Shown here piece after piece: positions 41,672-50,637 of a stretch of 64,000 nucleotides of DNA; position 1 is the first letter of the stretch, and every line of letters begins with the position of its first letter. A program made the translations under genes and the position numbers. A model generated the notes under the pieces. The model was not told the DNA's origin. It saw nothing but the letters and a program-made list of their open reading frames with translations, and searched no databases. The stretch is from Bog-756 sp035534835. GTDB taxonomy: Bacteria; Actinomycetota; Acidimicrobiia; Acidimicrobiales; RAAP-2. The DNA is taken from the NCBI GenBank assembly GCA_035534835.1, contig DATLRE010000180.1, positions 27,350-91,349 on the forward strand, given 5' to 3'.

Positions 41672-44020
41672 TCAGTCGGCGGCCGTACCCACGCCGGCCT
41701 GGACGGCCCGTTCGACTGCGGCGATCTGGGACGGGTCGGTGAGCTTGCGCCCGTCGGGTCCACGGACGTAGAAGGCGTCGACCACGGCCGAGCCGAACGT
41801 GGAGACCTTGGCCGAGGTCACGTCGAGGTGGCACGCCACCAGTGCGCGGGTGATCCGGTGGAGCTGGCCGACAACGTCCTCGGCCCGCACCTCGACCACG
41901 GTGGCCATGTCCGAGGCGTTGTTGTCCACGGTGACCTGGGTGGAGACGAGTTGGGCCACCCGGGCCCGCTGGGCGTTGCGGTAGGTGTGGGCCCGTGCGG
42001 CCAGTTGCTCCTCGACCGCCAGGGTGCCGTCCATGACGGCGGCGAGGTCGTCGGAGAGCTTGGCCGGAGCCGGCCAGCGTCCGCGCTCGGGCTCGACGGT
42101 GAAGACCTCGACGGCGACGCCGGCGGCACCGGAGACCACGGCGGAGCGCACGTTGAGCCCGTGCAGTGCGAGCACGCCCGTCACCTCGGCGAGCAGGCCC
42201 GACCGGTCGGGTGCCACGACCGTCACCCGGGGGGGCTCGACCGACAGTGCGGGGACCCCGTGGGTGCGGACGGTGTCCATCACCAGCTCGAGGTCCCCGG
42301 TGATCAACGGGGCAGGGGGCGGCGCCGGCTCGCCCGCCAGGAGCTGGCTGGTCCGCTCCACAAGGTCGGCGACCAGGCCGGCCTTCCACCCGCCCCACGC
42401 CGAGGGCCCGGTGGCGAGGCTGTCCGCCTCCACCATGGCCGCCAGGAGCTCGAGCGTGCTGCGGTCGCCCACCTCGTCGGCCACCCGCTGGGCGGTCGCC
42501 GGGTCGTCCAGGTCGCGGCGGGTGGCGGTGTCGGGCAGCAGGAGGTGGAGCCGGATCATGGTGACGATGGTGGCCACGTCATCGGGGGGCAGCCCCATCC
42601 GGGTGGCGATGTCGGCGCCCACGACCATCCCGACATCGGTGTGGTCCCCGGGGAACCCCTTGCCGATGTCGTGGAGCAGCGTCCCGAGCAGCAGCAGGTC
42701 CGGGCGCGAGACCCGGTGGGCCATGGTGGCCGCGTTGGCCGTGGCCTCGAGCAGGTGCCGGTCGACGGTGAAGCGGTGGTACGGGTTGCGCTGGGGCTTG
42801 TTGCGCACCGCCGCCCACTCGGGAAGGTACCGCTCGAGGAGCAGGCGCTGGTCCAGCGCCTCGAGTGCGGGGATCGCCGGCGGACCGGTGGCGAGGACCC
42901 CGACCAGGACGGCGCGCAGATCGTCCGGCCAGGGCACCGGGGGAGCGGGGGCACGGCGGCCGAGGAGGTTGAGGGCATCGCGTGAGATGGGCAGCTTGCG
43001 CTCGGCGGCGACCGATGCCAGACGGAGCGCGAGGGCCGGGTCGCCGGCGGCGTCGGCGTCGTCGAGCAGGACGACCTCGTCCTCGGTGGAGCCGACGCCG
43101 GGCCGACCGTCGACCGGGGTCACGGCGGCGACCGCCCCCCTGTCGCGCCGCCGCCTGCCGCGGACGCCCTGGGCCCGGGACCAGGCGCTGCGTCGTCGCC
43201 AGGCATCGTCCGACTCCCAGGCGACGGTGCGGCCGGCGGTGGCCACGACGTGCATCAAGGCGTCGGCATCCTCCAGGCCCATGGCCGTCGCCACCTGCTC
43301 CTGCTCCTGGAGCAGGAGCTTGTTCAGTTCGCGCCCGGCCCGACGGTGCAGCTCGACCCGGGCGGCGGTCAGCACGGCCCGGGCGTCCTCGATGGCGACG
43401 GTGTCGACGTAGTCGGCCAGGACCGGTACCGCGTCCATCATGGCGAGCAGGGCGGAGATGTCCCGGAGGCCACCGTGGGACTCCTTGAGGTCGGGCTCGA
43501 GCAGGAACCCGACGTCGCCGTAGGAGGCGTGGCGCTCGGCCACCTTGTCCGCCAGCACACCGAGCCACGGCGGCTTCTGGCGGGCCCACCGCTCCTTCGC
43601 CCCGTCGAGTACGGGCTCGGCCACGCGGGACTCGCCGCAGACGACCCGCCCGTCGAGCAGGCCGAGCGCCACACGCAGGTCCTCGGCGGCCATGTCGAGC
43701 ACCTCGGCGGGTCGGCGGACGCTGTGGTCGAGGGCGATCCCCTCGTCCCACACCGGGTACCAGATCCGGTCGGCCGCCTCCGAGATGTCCTTGCGCCCCT
43801 TGTGGACGAGGACCACGTCGAGGTCGCTGTAGGGGCACAGCTCGCCGCGTCCGTAGCCGCCGACGGCGACCAGGGCCATGCCCCGCCCGTCGCCGCCGGT
43901 GGCCGCATCGAAGAGGTCGGTCAGCCACTCGTCGGCCGCAGCCGAGTAGGCCTTGCAGAAGTCGTCGCCCCGCAGGTCGCGCCGGTCGATGAGCTCCTGG
44001 CGTCGGGTGCGGAGGCCCAT
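41672..44020 (-). CDS. glnD: PII uridylyltransferase/uridylyl-removing enzyme GlnD
   Basis: A 782-residue protein from the ATG at 44020. The nucleotidyltransferase site is VGGYGRGELCPYSDLDV (about 53-69). An HD domain has LLHDIGKG near residue 450, and two ACT domains follow (VTVVAPDRSGLLAEVTGVL near 600; VVEVRAEDVVGQLHRITRAL near 720). It modifies the PII protein in response to glutamine; in several actinobacteria it adenylylates GlnK instead. No glnK or amtB is in the window. Confidence 0.94.
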   Translation of the reverse strand: MGLRTRRQELIDRRDLRGDDFCKAYSAAADEWLTDLFDAATGGDGRGMALVAVGGYGRGELCPYSDLDVVLVHKGRKDISEAADRIWYPVWDEGIALDHSVRRPAEVLDMAAEDLRVALGLLDGRVVCGESRVAEPVLDGAKERWARQKPPWLGVLADKVAERHASYGDVGFLLEPDLKESHGGLRDISALLAMMDAVPVLADYVDTVAIEDARAVLTAARVELHRRAGRELNKLLLQEQEQVATAMGLEDADALMHVVATAGRTVAWESDDAWRRRSAWSRAQGVRGRRRRDRGAVAAVTPVDGRPGVGSTEDEVVLLDDADAAGDPALALRLASVAAERKLPISRDALNLLGRRAPAPPVPWPDDLRAVLVGVLATGPPAIPALEALDQRLLLERYLPEWAAVRNKPQRNPYHRFTVDRHLLEATANAATMAHRVSRPDLLLLGTLLHDIGKGFPGDHTDVGMVVGADIATRMGLPPDDVATIVTMIRLHLLLPDTATRRDLDDPATAQRVADEVGDRSTLELLAAMVEADSLATGPSAWGGWKAGLVADLVERTSQLLAGEPAPPPAPLITGDLELVMDTVRTHGVPALSVEPPRVTVVAPDRSGLLAEVTGVLALHGLNVRSAVVSGAAGVAVEVFTVEPERGRWPAPAKLSDDLAAVMDGTLAVEEQLAARAHTYRNAQRARVAQLVSTQVTVDNNASDMATVVEVRAEDVVGQLHRITRALVACHLDVTSAKVSTFGSAVVDAFYVRGPDGRKLTDPSQIAAVERAVQAGVGTAAD

Positions 44021-44080
44021 CGGGGGACCGTACCACCGGGTCGCCGCCGGATCGGGCTGCGTGGCGGTTACGCTGGGACG

Positions 44081-44284
44081 ATGGCTGACGATTCGAAGGG
44101 CTCGGGTCTCTCGACCACCGGGGTGGTCCTCCTGGTCCTGGCCGTCGTGGTGGGCGGCTGGTTCCTGCTCGGGCTCCTCCATCTGGTGGCCAGCCTGGCG
44201 TGGACGCTGGCCAAGCTCGCCGTCCTGGTCGTGTTGGCGGTCCTCGTCGTCCGGTTCCTCTTCGGCCGGTCGAAGACGTCCTGA
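44081..44284 (+). CDS. Small two-TM membrane protein
   Basis: A 67-residue protein with two hydrophobic stretches (TTGVVLLVLAVVVGGWFLLG and LAKLAVLVVLAVLVVRFLFG) and a short polar N-terminus. A TACGCT box lies exactly 6 nt before the ATG, so it is probably leaderless. It diverges from glnD and its role is unknown. Confidence 0.6.
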   Translation: MADDSKGSGLSTTGVVLLVLAVVVGGWFLLGLLHLVASLAWTLAKLAVLVVLAVLVVRFLFGRSKTS

Positions 44285-44336
44285 CGGGGGCGCCCGACCG
44301 GGCCGGCCCGATCGGGACCGCCCTGTCGGCGCCGGT

Positions 44337-45371
44337 TCAGGACGTGGCGGCCACCATCGACTCGAAGAGTTCGATGTGCTCGGCGACCATCCGGTGGGTC
44401 GAGAAGTAGCCCTCCACGGCCAGCCTGCAGTCGGCGCGCTTCAGCCGGTCGAGCCGGCCGAGCGCCTCGACCATGGCGTCCTCGTCGTCGCACAGGTACC
44501 CGGTGACGCCGTCGGTGACCACCTCGGGCGCCGCTCCCTCGGGAAAGGCCAGCACCGGGGTGCCGCAGGCCATCGCCTCGATCATCACCATGCCGAAGGG
44601 TTCGTTCCACCGGATGGGGAAGAGGAGGGCGGACGCTCCGGCCAGCAGCTCGAGCTTGCGCTCGTGGGACACCTCGCCGAGGTAGACGGCGTCGGGCCCG
44701 AGCAGGGGCTCCACCTGCTCGGCGAAGTACTCCCGCTCCCACGGCTCGCGCATCTTGGCGGCCATGAGGATCCGGATCCCGGCGGCGCGTGCCACTCGGA
44801 TGGCCCGGTGGCAGCCCTTGTCCTCCGCCATCCGGCCGAGGAACACCACGTAGGGTCCCTCGTCGTCGCCCGCCCCTGCCCCCATCGGGAACTGGGAGGC
44901 CTCGATGCCGTGGTGGATCACCCGCGCCACCGGGATCTGCGGCGCCGCCCGGTGCTGGGCGTGGGAGATGGCCACGAGCGGCACCCGGTCGGCAGTGACC
45001 CGGTAGAGGTCGGTGAGCTCCTCGTTGAACGGGCCGTGGATGGTCGTGGCCACGGGGAGACCCGGGTAGTGCTCGGAGTGGAACGGTCCCATGACCGTGT
45101 GGTCGTGGACGACGTCGCACTCCCGGACGGCCTCGTACGCGTGGATGACGTGGCGCAGCTCGGGCACCGCCATGCCGATGCGTTGACCCTCGGCCACGGG
45201 AAGCACCCACCGGCGGGGGACCGGGCAGGTCGAGTCCCCGGTCGTGTACAGCAGGACCTCGTGCCCGGCGTCCTGCAGTCCACGGGCGAGCTGGTCGACG
45301 ACGAGCTCGATCCCGCCGTAGAGGGTGGGGGGAATGGGGGTCCAGGGTGGGGCGATGAGTCCGATCCGCAT
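44337..45371 (-). CDS. GT4-family glycosyltransferase
   Basis: A 344-residue GT-B enzyme. RIGLIAPPWTPIPPTLYGGIELVVDQLARGL opens it. The C-terminal half has PYVVFLGRMAEDKGCHRAIRVARAA and the signature RWNEPFGMVMIEAMACGTPVLAFPEGAAPEVV. It probably uses a nucleotide sugar for glycolipid or polysaccharide synthesis. The ATG at 45371 follows a TAGATC-like -10 by 5 nt. It diverges from the tRNA-Cys gene. Confidence 0.9.
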   Translation of the reverse strand: MRIGLIAPPWTPIPPTLYGGIELVVDQLARGLQDAGHEVLLYTTGDSTCPVPRRWVLPVAEGQRIGMAVPELRHVIHAYEAVRECDVVHDHTVMGPFHSEHYPGLPVATTIHGPFNEELTDLYRVTADRVPLVAISHAQHRAAPQIPVARVIHHGIEASQFPMGAGAGDDEGPYVVFLGRMAEDKGCHRAIRVARAAGIRILMAAKMREPWEREYFAEQVEPLLGPDAVYLGEVSHERKLELLAGASALLFPIRWNEPFGMVMIEAMACGTPVLAFPEGAAPEVVTDGVTGYLCDDEDAMVEALGRLDRLKRADCRLAVEGYFSTHRMVAEHIELFESMVAATS

Positions 45372-45421
45372 GGACAGATCTAAGCATCCCGATCCGGAGG
45401 ATAGGATCACCGGGCGCTCCA

Positions 45422-45493
45422 GGCGGCGTGGCCGAGTGGTTTAGGCAGGGGCCTGCAAAGCCCCGTACGGCGGTTCGATTCCGCCCGCCGCCT
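45422..45493 (+). tRNA. tRNA-Cys(GCA)
   Basis: Acceptor GGCGGCG pairs with CGCCGCC, the anticodon stem is GGGGC and GCCCC with loop CTGCAAA (anticodon GCA), and the T-loop is GGTTCGATTCC. The CCA is not encoded. A TAGGAT -10-like box (about 45401) lies upstream. Confidence 0.95.
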
Positions 45494-45516
45494 CTAGATG
45501 GTCGTCGCGTCCCGGT

Positions 45517-45939
45517 TCAACTGGCCCGGCGGTGCCAGTGGAAGAAGCCCCGCGTCCCCTTGAGGGACGCCGGGATGGCGTCGGGGGCGGTGTCGGAAGC
45601 GGTCAGGGTGACCAGGCTGCAGGTCGAGCAGATCCGGGTCCCGTCCACCATGCGGGTGAGCGCCACCCGCTCGCAGCGCTCGCACTTTCGCCCGATGTAG
45701 ACCTGCGCGGCGCGGTTCGGGCGCTCGGACGACAGGACGGCCAGGCGTTCCTGCACGTCGTCGCGGAGCACGAAGTCGCCGTCGTCGGTCCGGCGGACGA
45801 GATCCCAGGCGACCAGTTCGTGGAGCAGGGGCACCAGCCGGTCGAGCTGTCGTTTCGGGTCGTCGACCACCTCGAGCGAGCGCATGGTCCACTCGGTTCC
45901 GGACAGCCCTGATCCCGTCACGCGTGCGACGTCCGTCAT
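45517..45939 (-). CDS. Winged-helix-like protein with zinc ribbon, unknown function
   Basis: A 140-residue protein. The first half is helical, possibly a winged helix (MRSLEVVDDPKRQLDRLVPL, then RTDDGDFVLRDDVQERL). The second half has a four-cysteine zinc ribbon (KCERCERVALTRMVDGTRIC, then STCS). It may bind nucleic acid. The ATG at 45939 is preceded by GGGAGTG. I do not recognise a named family. Confidence 0.7.
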   Translation of the reverse strand: MTDVARVTGSGLSGTEWTMRSLEVVDDPKRQLDRLVPLLHELVAWDLVRRTDDGDFVLRDDVQERLAVLSSERPNRAAQVYIGRKCERCERVALTRMVDGTRICSTCSLVTLTASDTAPDAIPASLKGTRGFFHWHRRAS

Positions 45940-46114
45940 CCGACACTCCCTCCGCACTGCACACGACACGTGCCCCAACTCCGGCCCGCCGGCCTGTGTC
46001 GTGGTCGCGAGCCCTCCGACTCGCCATCATGACGGATCCGCCGGGTGCAGACAAGGGCCAGATGCCCCTGGACGACTGTGGAGCCGCGGAGGGGACCGGC
46101 GGCTCGGGCACACT

Positions 46115-47416
46115 GTGACCGTGCCCTCGGGTCCCGACCTCCCCTCGACCGGTCCCGCCGCGGCTCCCGCGCTCCACCTCCACTCGTGGCGGTCCCGGGT
46201 GGTGGTCGGCGTGGTACTCGCCTCGGTCGCCGCCGGCTTCGGCCAGTTCGGTGTCGTCGCCGCGCTCGGTGACGTCGCCCGGTCCTTCGGTCGGGTCACC
46301 CAGGGGGTCACCATCGCCGACCAGGCCGGGCTGTCGGGGACGGTGCTCGGTGCCGGGCTCGCCGTCATCCGGCTGTCGTCGCTCCTGGCGCTCCCGCTCA
46401 CCGGGTTGGCCGACCGGTTCGGCCGTCGGTCGCTGCTGCTGGTGGCCGTGACCACCGGGCTGGCGATCACCGTGGCATCGGCGGTGAGTCCGGGGTACTG
46501 GTGGTTCGTCGCCGTGTTCGCGCTGGGCCGGCCGTTCCTGAGCGCCACCAGTGCGCTGGCCCAGGTCGTGGCGGCCGAGCAGACGTCCTCGGCCGACCGG
46601 GCCAAGGCGGTCGCCCTGGTGACCGCCGGCTACGGGATCGGGGCCGGGCTCACCGCGATGATGCACAGTCTGGCCTCGTCCTCGCTCGGGTTCCGGGGGA
46701 CCGTTGCCCTGGCACTGGTTCCCCTCGCACTGGTGCCGGTGATCGCCCGGTGGGTGACCGAGCCCGACCGGTTCCTCGTGGCCGAGGCGGTGCGCGACCA
46801 CGCGGAACCGGTCCTCGGTGCCGTGGGTGTCCGGTTCCGGGGTCGGCTGGCGGTGCTCGTCGTCCTGGCGTTCGCCGTGGCGTTCGTGACGGGTCCGGGC
46901 AACACGTTCGTCTTCCTGTACGCCCAGAACGTGCGCCACCTGTCCGGCGTGGCGACGGCGGCCATGGTCGCCGGGGCGGGCCTCACCGGGCTGATCGGCC
47001 TGCTCGTCGGCCGGTGGCTGGCCGACCGGGTGGGGCGCCGCCCGACCGGAGCGCTCGGCATGGTCTGCGTCGCCGGCGCCGCCACGCTCGCCTACAGCGG
47101 CACCCGGGCGGCACTGGTCGTCGGCTACGTGCTCGGGGTCCTGGCCGGATCGGTACTCGCCCCGGCGATCGGCGCGCTGGTGAACGAGCTGTTCCCGACC
47201 GAGGTGCGGGCCTCGGTGGCGGGGTGGTTCCTGGTGGCCGGGGTCCTGGGAGCCTCGGTCGGACTGGTCGTCTTCGGTGCCGTGGCCGATGTCGGCGACC
47301 GGTTCGGCCTGGCCGCGGCGGTCACGTTCGTCCCCGTGTCCCTGGTGGCCGTCCTGTTCTGGCGCGTGCCCGAGACCCGGGGGCGGGAGCCCGAGGACCT
47401 GTGGCCATCCGGCTGA
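46115..47416 (+). CDS. MFS transporter
   Basis: A 433-residue protein with about twelve membrane segments. ADRFGRRSLLLVAVTTGLAI is motif A, and ADRVGRRPTGALGMVCVAG repeats it in the second half. Substrate unknown; regulators and partner genes are absent. Two close GTG starts (46115, 46121) are possible. Confidence 0.88.
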   Translation: MTVPSGPDLPSTGPAAAPALHLHSWRSRVVVGVVLASVAAGFGQFGVVAALGDVARSFGRVTQGVTIADQAGLSGTVLGAGLAVIRLSSLLALPLTGLADRFGRRSLLLVAVTTGLAITVASAVSPGYWWFVAVFALGRPFLSATSALAQVVAAEQTSSADRAKAVALVTAGYGIGAGLTAMMHSLASSSLGFRGTVALALVPLALVPVIARWVTEPDRFLVAEAVRDHAEPVLGAVGVRFRGRLAVLVVLAFAVAFVTGPGNTFVFLYAQNVRHLSGVATAAMVAGAGLTGLIGLLVGRWLADRVGRRPTGALGMVCVAGAATLAYSGTRAALVVGYVLGVLAGSVLAPAIGALVNELFPTEVRASVAGWFLVAGVLGASVGLVVFGAVADVGDRFGLAAAVTFVPVSLVAVLFWRVPETRGREPEDLWPSG

Positions 47417-47452
47417 CCGGGGTCCCGGACGCCGACCCAGGAGCGGCGGCCG

Positions 47453-48283
47453 TCAGTCGGGGGGCGCGGCCACCGGTGTGGCCCGGTCCCACAGCAGTCG
47501 GGGATCGGCATCGGAACCGAGGAGGACGGCGGCCGGCACCTGCTTGTCGATGTGGCCGATGAGTCCCCGGTAGATGCCGTAGCCGACGAGCTCCTGGAGG
47601 CGGCGGGGGAACCGGGCCACGGTCGCCCGGGCGATGCCGAGCTGCTGGTTCTCCTGTTGGCGGATGTAGCCGGCGCAGTAGTTCATGGCGATCCCGATCC
47701 GTCGCTGCGACGTGGTGTTGGCACCGCCGCCGTGCCACAGGCTTCCGTGCCAGACGAGCACGCTGCCCCGGGGCATCTCGGCGGGGACCGAGTCGTAGGC
47801 GCGGGTCAGGTCGGGGGAGTGGTCGGCGCGGTGGGACCCGGGGATCACCCGGGTGGCGCCATTCGCCTCGGTGAAGTCGGTCAGCGCCCACATCGTGTTG
47901 CAGACCGTCGCCGGATGGGGTTTGGGGAGGGGGAGGACCTGGTCGTCGGCGTGGATCGGCTGTGCCGTCTCGCCGGGGCCGATGGCGATCGAGGAGAGCG
48001 ACGACACGAGCAGGCCGGGGTCGAGCACGCCCTCGCAGATCGGGAGGATCGTAGGGTGGACCGGGATCTGCTCGAAGTGCGGCCCGTGGGCCAGGAGGTT
48101 GTAGACCCGGGTGGTCCTCGTGCCCTCGAAGGCATTCGACGCCGGGACCACGGCGAGGTCGTGCACCAGGCGGTCGAGGTCGTCGACGAGGGCGTCGACC
48201 AGGTCGAGGTCGATCGCGGCCTCCACGACCGTGTAACCCCGCTCGTCGATCTCCCGAAGGTGGCCGTCGGTGGTGTCGCCCAT
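47453..48283 (-). CDS. Phytanoyl-CoA dioxygenase-family Fe(II)/2OG oxygenase
   Basis: A 276-residue non-haem iron oxygenase. IHADDQ is the HxD motif and SLWHGGGANTTSQRRIGI holds the distal His and the 2-oxoglutarate Arg. It should hydroxylate or halogenate a small molecule; the substrate is not evident. Confidence 0.85.
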   Translation of the reverse strand: MGDTTDGHLREIDERGYTVVEAAIDLDLVDALVDDLDRLVHDLAVVPASNAFEGTRTTRVYNLLAHGPHFEQIPVHPTILPICEGVLDPGLLVSSLSSIAIGPGETAQPIHADDQVLPLPKPHPATVCNTMWALTDFTEANGATRVIPGSHRADHSPDLTRAYDSVPAEMPRGSVLVWHGSLWHGGGANTTSQRRIGIAMNYCAGYIRQQENQQLGIARATVARFPRRLQELVGYGIYRGLIGHIDKQVPAAVLLGSDADPRLLWDRATPVAAPPD

Positions 48284-48330
48284 GGTGCCGCGCTCCTCGT
48301 CTGTCGTCAGGTGCAGCCTATGGTGAGGGG

Positions 48331-49146
48331 ATGGCAGGCAGGAAGCGACCGGAGTACCGGTACGAGCTGCTCACCTGTGCCTGGCAGGGCCACGAGCTGG
48401 TCGGCGAGAACGCCGCCGTGGTGACGCCCGAGGACGCCGTCGTGGTCCGGGAGGTCGACGCTCAGCGGTGGTGCCGTTGCCTGCGGTGCGACGGCTGGAT
48501 CGCCGTCCCCATCCCCGACGAGCCCACCGAGGAGCGGGTCCCGGACCGCCACGAGATCGAGGTGCCGCTACGGGGCCCCGCCCTGCGCGACCGGTACGTG
48601 CTGCGCATCATCGCCGTCGACCGGGCGATCCACGTCGTCATCCTCCTCTTCCTGGCGATCGCGTTCGTGACCTTCGCCACCCACAACAAGTCGCTGCACG
48701 CCGACTACCAGAACATCATGGATGCGCTCAACGGGTCGGGGGCGGCCGCCGCCCGGGTCCGGGGCGTCCTCGGGTACCTGCGCAAGGCCTTCGACTACAC
48801 GCCGACCCACCTCTACGTGCTGGCGTCGATCTGCGTGGCCTACGCCTGCCTCGAGGGGGTGGAGGCGGTCGGTCTCTGGTTCAACAAGCGGTGGGCCGAG
48901 TACCTCACGTTCGTCGCCACCACGCTCCTCATCCCGTACGAGATCTACGAGCTCTACCTGCGGGTGAGCGTGTTGAAAGTGATCGTGTTCGTGCTGAACG
49001 TCCTGGTCGCCGCCTACCTGCTCTACGCCAAGCGCCTGTTCGCTTTCCGGGGCGGCTATGCCGCCGAGGCCGAGCGCAAGCAGGCACTCAGTGGCTGGTC
49101 GGCGCTCGACGCCACGATGGCACCCGAGACCGCCCGGGTCGGCTGA
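48331..49146 (+). CDS. DUF2127-family membrane protein
   Basis: A 271-residue protein. The N-terminal 80 residues are soluble with a CRCLRCDGW zinc-ribbon-like patch. Then four membrane segments (for example IHVVILLFLAIAFVTFAT and VIVFVLNVLVAAYLLYAKRLF) match DUF2127. TATGGT lies exactly 6 nt before the ATG, so the mRNA is probably leaderless. Function unknown. Confidence 0.8.
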   Translation: MAGRKRPEYRYELLTCAWQGHELVGENAAVVTPEDAVVVREVDAQRWCRCLRCDGWIAVPIPDEPTEERVPDRHEIEVPLRGPALRDRYVLRIIAVDRAIHVVILLFLAIAFVTFATHNKSLHADYQNIMDALNGSGAAAARVRGVLGYLRKAFDYTPTHLYVLASICVAYACLEGVEAVGLWFNKRWAEYLTFVATTLLIPYEIYELYLRVSVLKVIVFVLNVLVAAYLLYAKRLFAFRGGYAAEAERKQALSGWSALDATMAPETARVG

Positions 49147-49313
49147 CGGCGGGGGTGGCATCCGTCGGGGCACGGGGTTCGCCATGGGAGCAGCCGTGCC
49201 GGACCCGCCATGTCGGAACTGCCGCGCCGGACCCGTGCTCGCTCCGCTGAGTGGGCAGGTCCGGGGGCACCATGGCGTCCGGGAGGGGGACGGGTGGTAA
49301 CGTCGATCCCCAC

Positions 49314-49389
49314 GGGCCGTTGGCGCAGTTGGTAGCGCACTTGCATGACACGCAAGGGGTCGTGGGTTCAAGTCCCGCACGGCCCACCA
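49314..49389 (+). tRNA. tRNA-Val(GAC)
   Basis: Acceptor GGGCCGT pairs with ACGGCCC, the anticodon loop is ATGACAC (anticodon GAC), and the T-arm is GTGGGTTCAAGTCCCGC. CCA is encoded. TAACGT lies upstream as a -10. The 3' part is the attachment site of the integrative element that starts here. Confidence 0.95.
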
Positions 49390-49406
49390 GAGAAACCCCA
49401 GCTCAG
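49347..49406. repeat. Left attachment repeat (attL) within tRNA-Val
   Basis: The 60-bp core starts in the anticodon loop and includes the T-arm, acceptor, CCA and half of the terminator. The homology continues to 49493 with six mismatches in 147 bp overall. Confidence 0.85.
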
Positions 49407-49417
49407 ACTGGGGTTTT
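49393..49417 (+). terminator. tRNA-Val terminator
   Basis: AAACCCCAG-N6-CTGGGGTTT plus a T tail just after the tRNA CCA; a textbook intrinsic terminator. An identical stem with a different loop base occurs at 53563-53587. Confidence 0.85.
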
Positions 49418-49456
49418 CTGCAATTCGCGTCCCGTGCGGTGGCCTCGCTACCGCCG

Positions 49457-50634
49457 ATGTCCGCGACGTTGTCAGCAACGGGGATCGGGGGCCGGTGTGG
49501 GGGCAGACGGGGTAACGGCGAGGGTTCGATCTTCCAACGCTCTTCGGACGGCCGATGGTTCGGGGTCGTCCTCATGGGCGCGGACTCCCGGGGGCGCCTG
49601 ATCCGGAGGTCGGTCAGCGCCCGGACCCGCACCGAGGTCGTCGACAAGATGAAGGCGCTCCAGCGCCAGGTGGATGACGGGCTGCAGGCTCCTGACGCGC
49701 AGATGACCGTCGCCCGGCTCCTCGACCGCTGGTACGCCGACGTGCTCCGACACCAGGTGGCCCGCAGCGCTGCCGACAACTACCGGAGCATCGCCGACAA
49801 CCACATCCGACCGGCTCTCGGCCGGAAGAAGGTGGCGAAACTGACGCCGGCCGACGTGGACCGCCTCATCTCGCAGAAGATCGACGAGGGCCTGGCCGTC
49901 TCCACCGTCAAACGGATCCGCTCGATCCTCGCCCAGGTACTCGACCAGGCCATTCGGTGGGGGTGTGTCAACCGGAACGTCGCGCAACTGACGCGGGGGC
50001 CCAAGGAGCAACGACGGGAAGGTCGGACCCTCACCCCGACCCAGGCCCGGGAGTTCCTCGACTCGTTGCAGGGCCATCGGAACGAGGCCCTCTACGCCCT
50101 GATGCTCTCCACCGGGATCCGACGGGGTGAGGTCCTCGGTCTGCGATGGTCCGACATCGATCTCGACACCGGGGTGATGAAGGTCAGCCGCCAACTGAAA
50201 CGCGAGGGCGGTCGCCTCGTCGTCTCCGACACCAAGACGGCGCGCAGCCGCCGGGCGCTCTACCTGCCCGCTCCCATGGTCGCCTCACTTCGAGCACACC
50301 GGGCCCGCCAGGCTGCCGAACAGCTTGCGCCGGGCGAACCTTGGGAAGATTCCGGTAACGTGTTCACGACGACGATCGGGACCCCGATCGATCCCCGGAA
50401 CTTCTACCGGGAGTTCAAGGTGATCTGCAGGAAGGCCGGGCTCGGCGACGGGCACCCCCACGAGCTCCGGCACTCGGCGGCGAGCCTCATGCTCGTCCAG
50501 GGGTCAAGCTCCAGGTGGTCAGCGAGGTCCTCGGGCACTCGTCGATCCGCATGACCTCGGACGTCTACGGCCACATCCTGGCTCCGGATCGCAAGGCGGC
50601 GGCCGAGGCGATGGGTGCCGCACTCTGGGGCTAA
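49457..50634 (+). pseudogene. Tyrosine-type site-specific integrase, frameshifted
   Basis: The first frame gives RRGNGEGSIFQRSSDGRW, a SAM-like N-terminal domain, and the catalytic domain with STGIRRGEVLGLRW (Arg) and HPHELRHSAA (His-x-x-Arg). The frame then goes wrong after LMLVQG at the GGGG run 50500-50503. Adding one G restores VKLQVVSEVLGHSSIRMTSD, then VYGH with the catalytic Tyr, and a stop at 50632-50634. As read, it lacks the nucleophile. Start ATG 49457 (GTG 49439 possible). It presumably integrated the element into the tRNA. Confidence 0.85.
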
Positions 50635-50637
50635 TCG

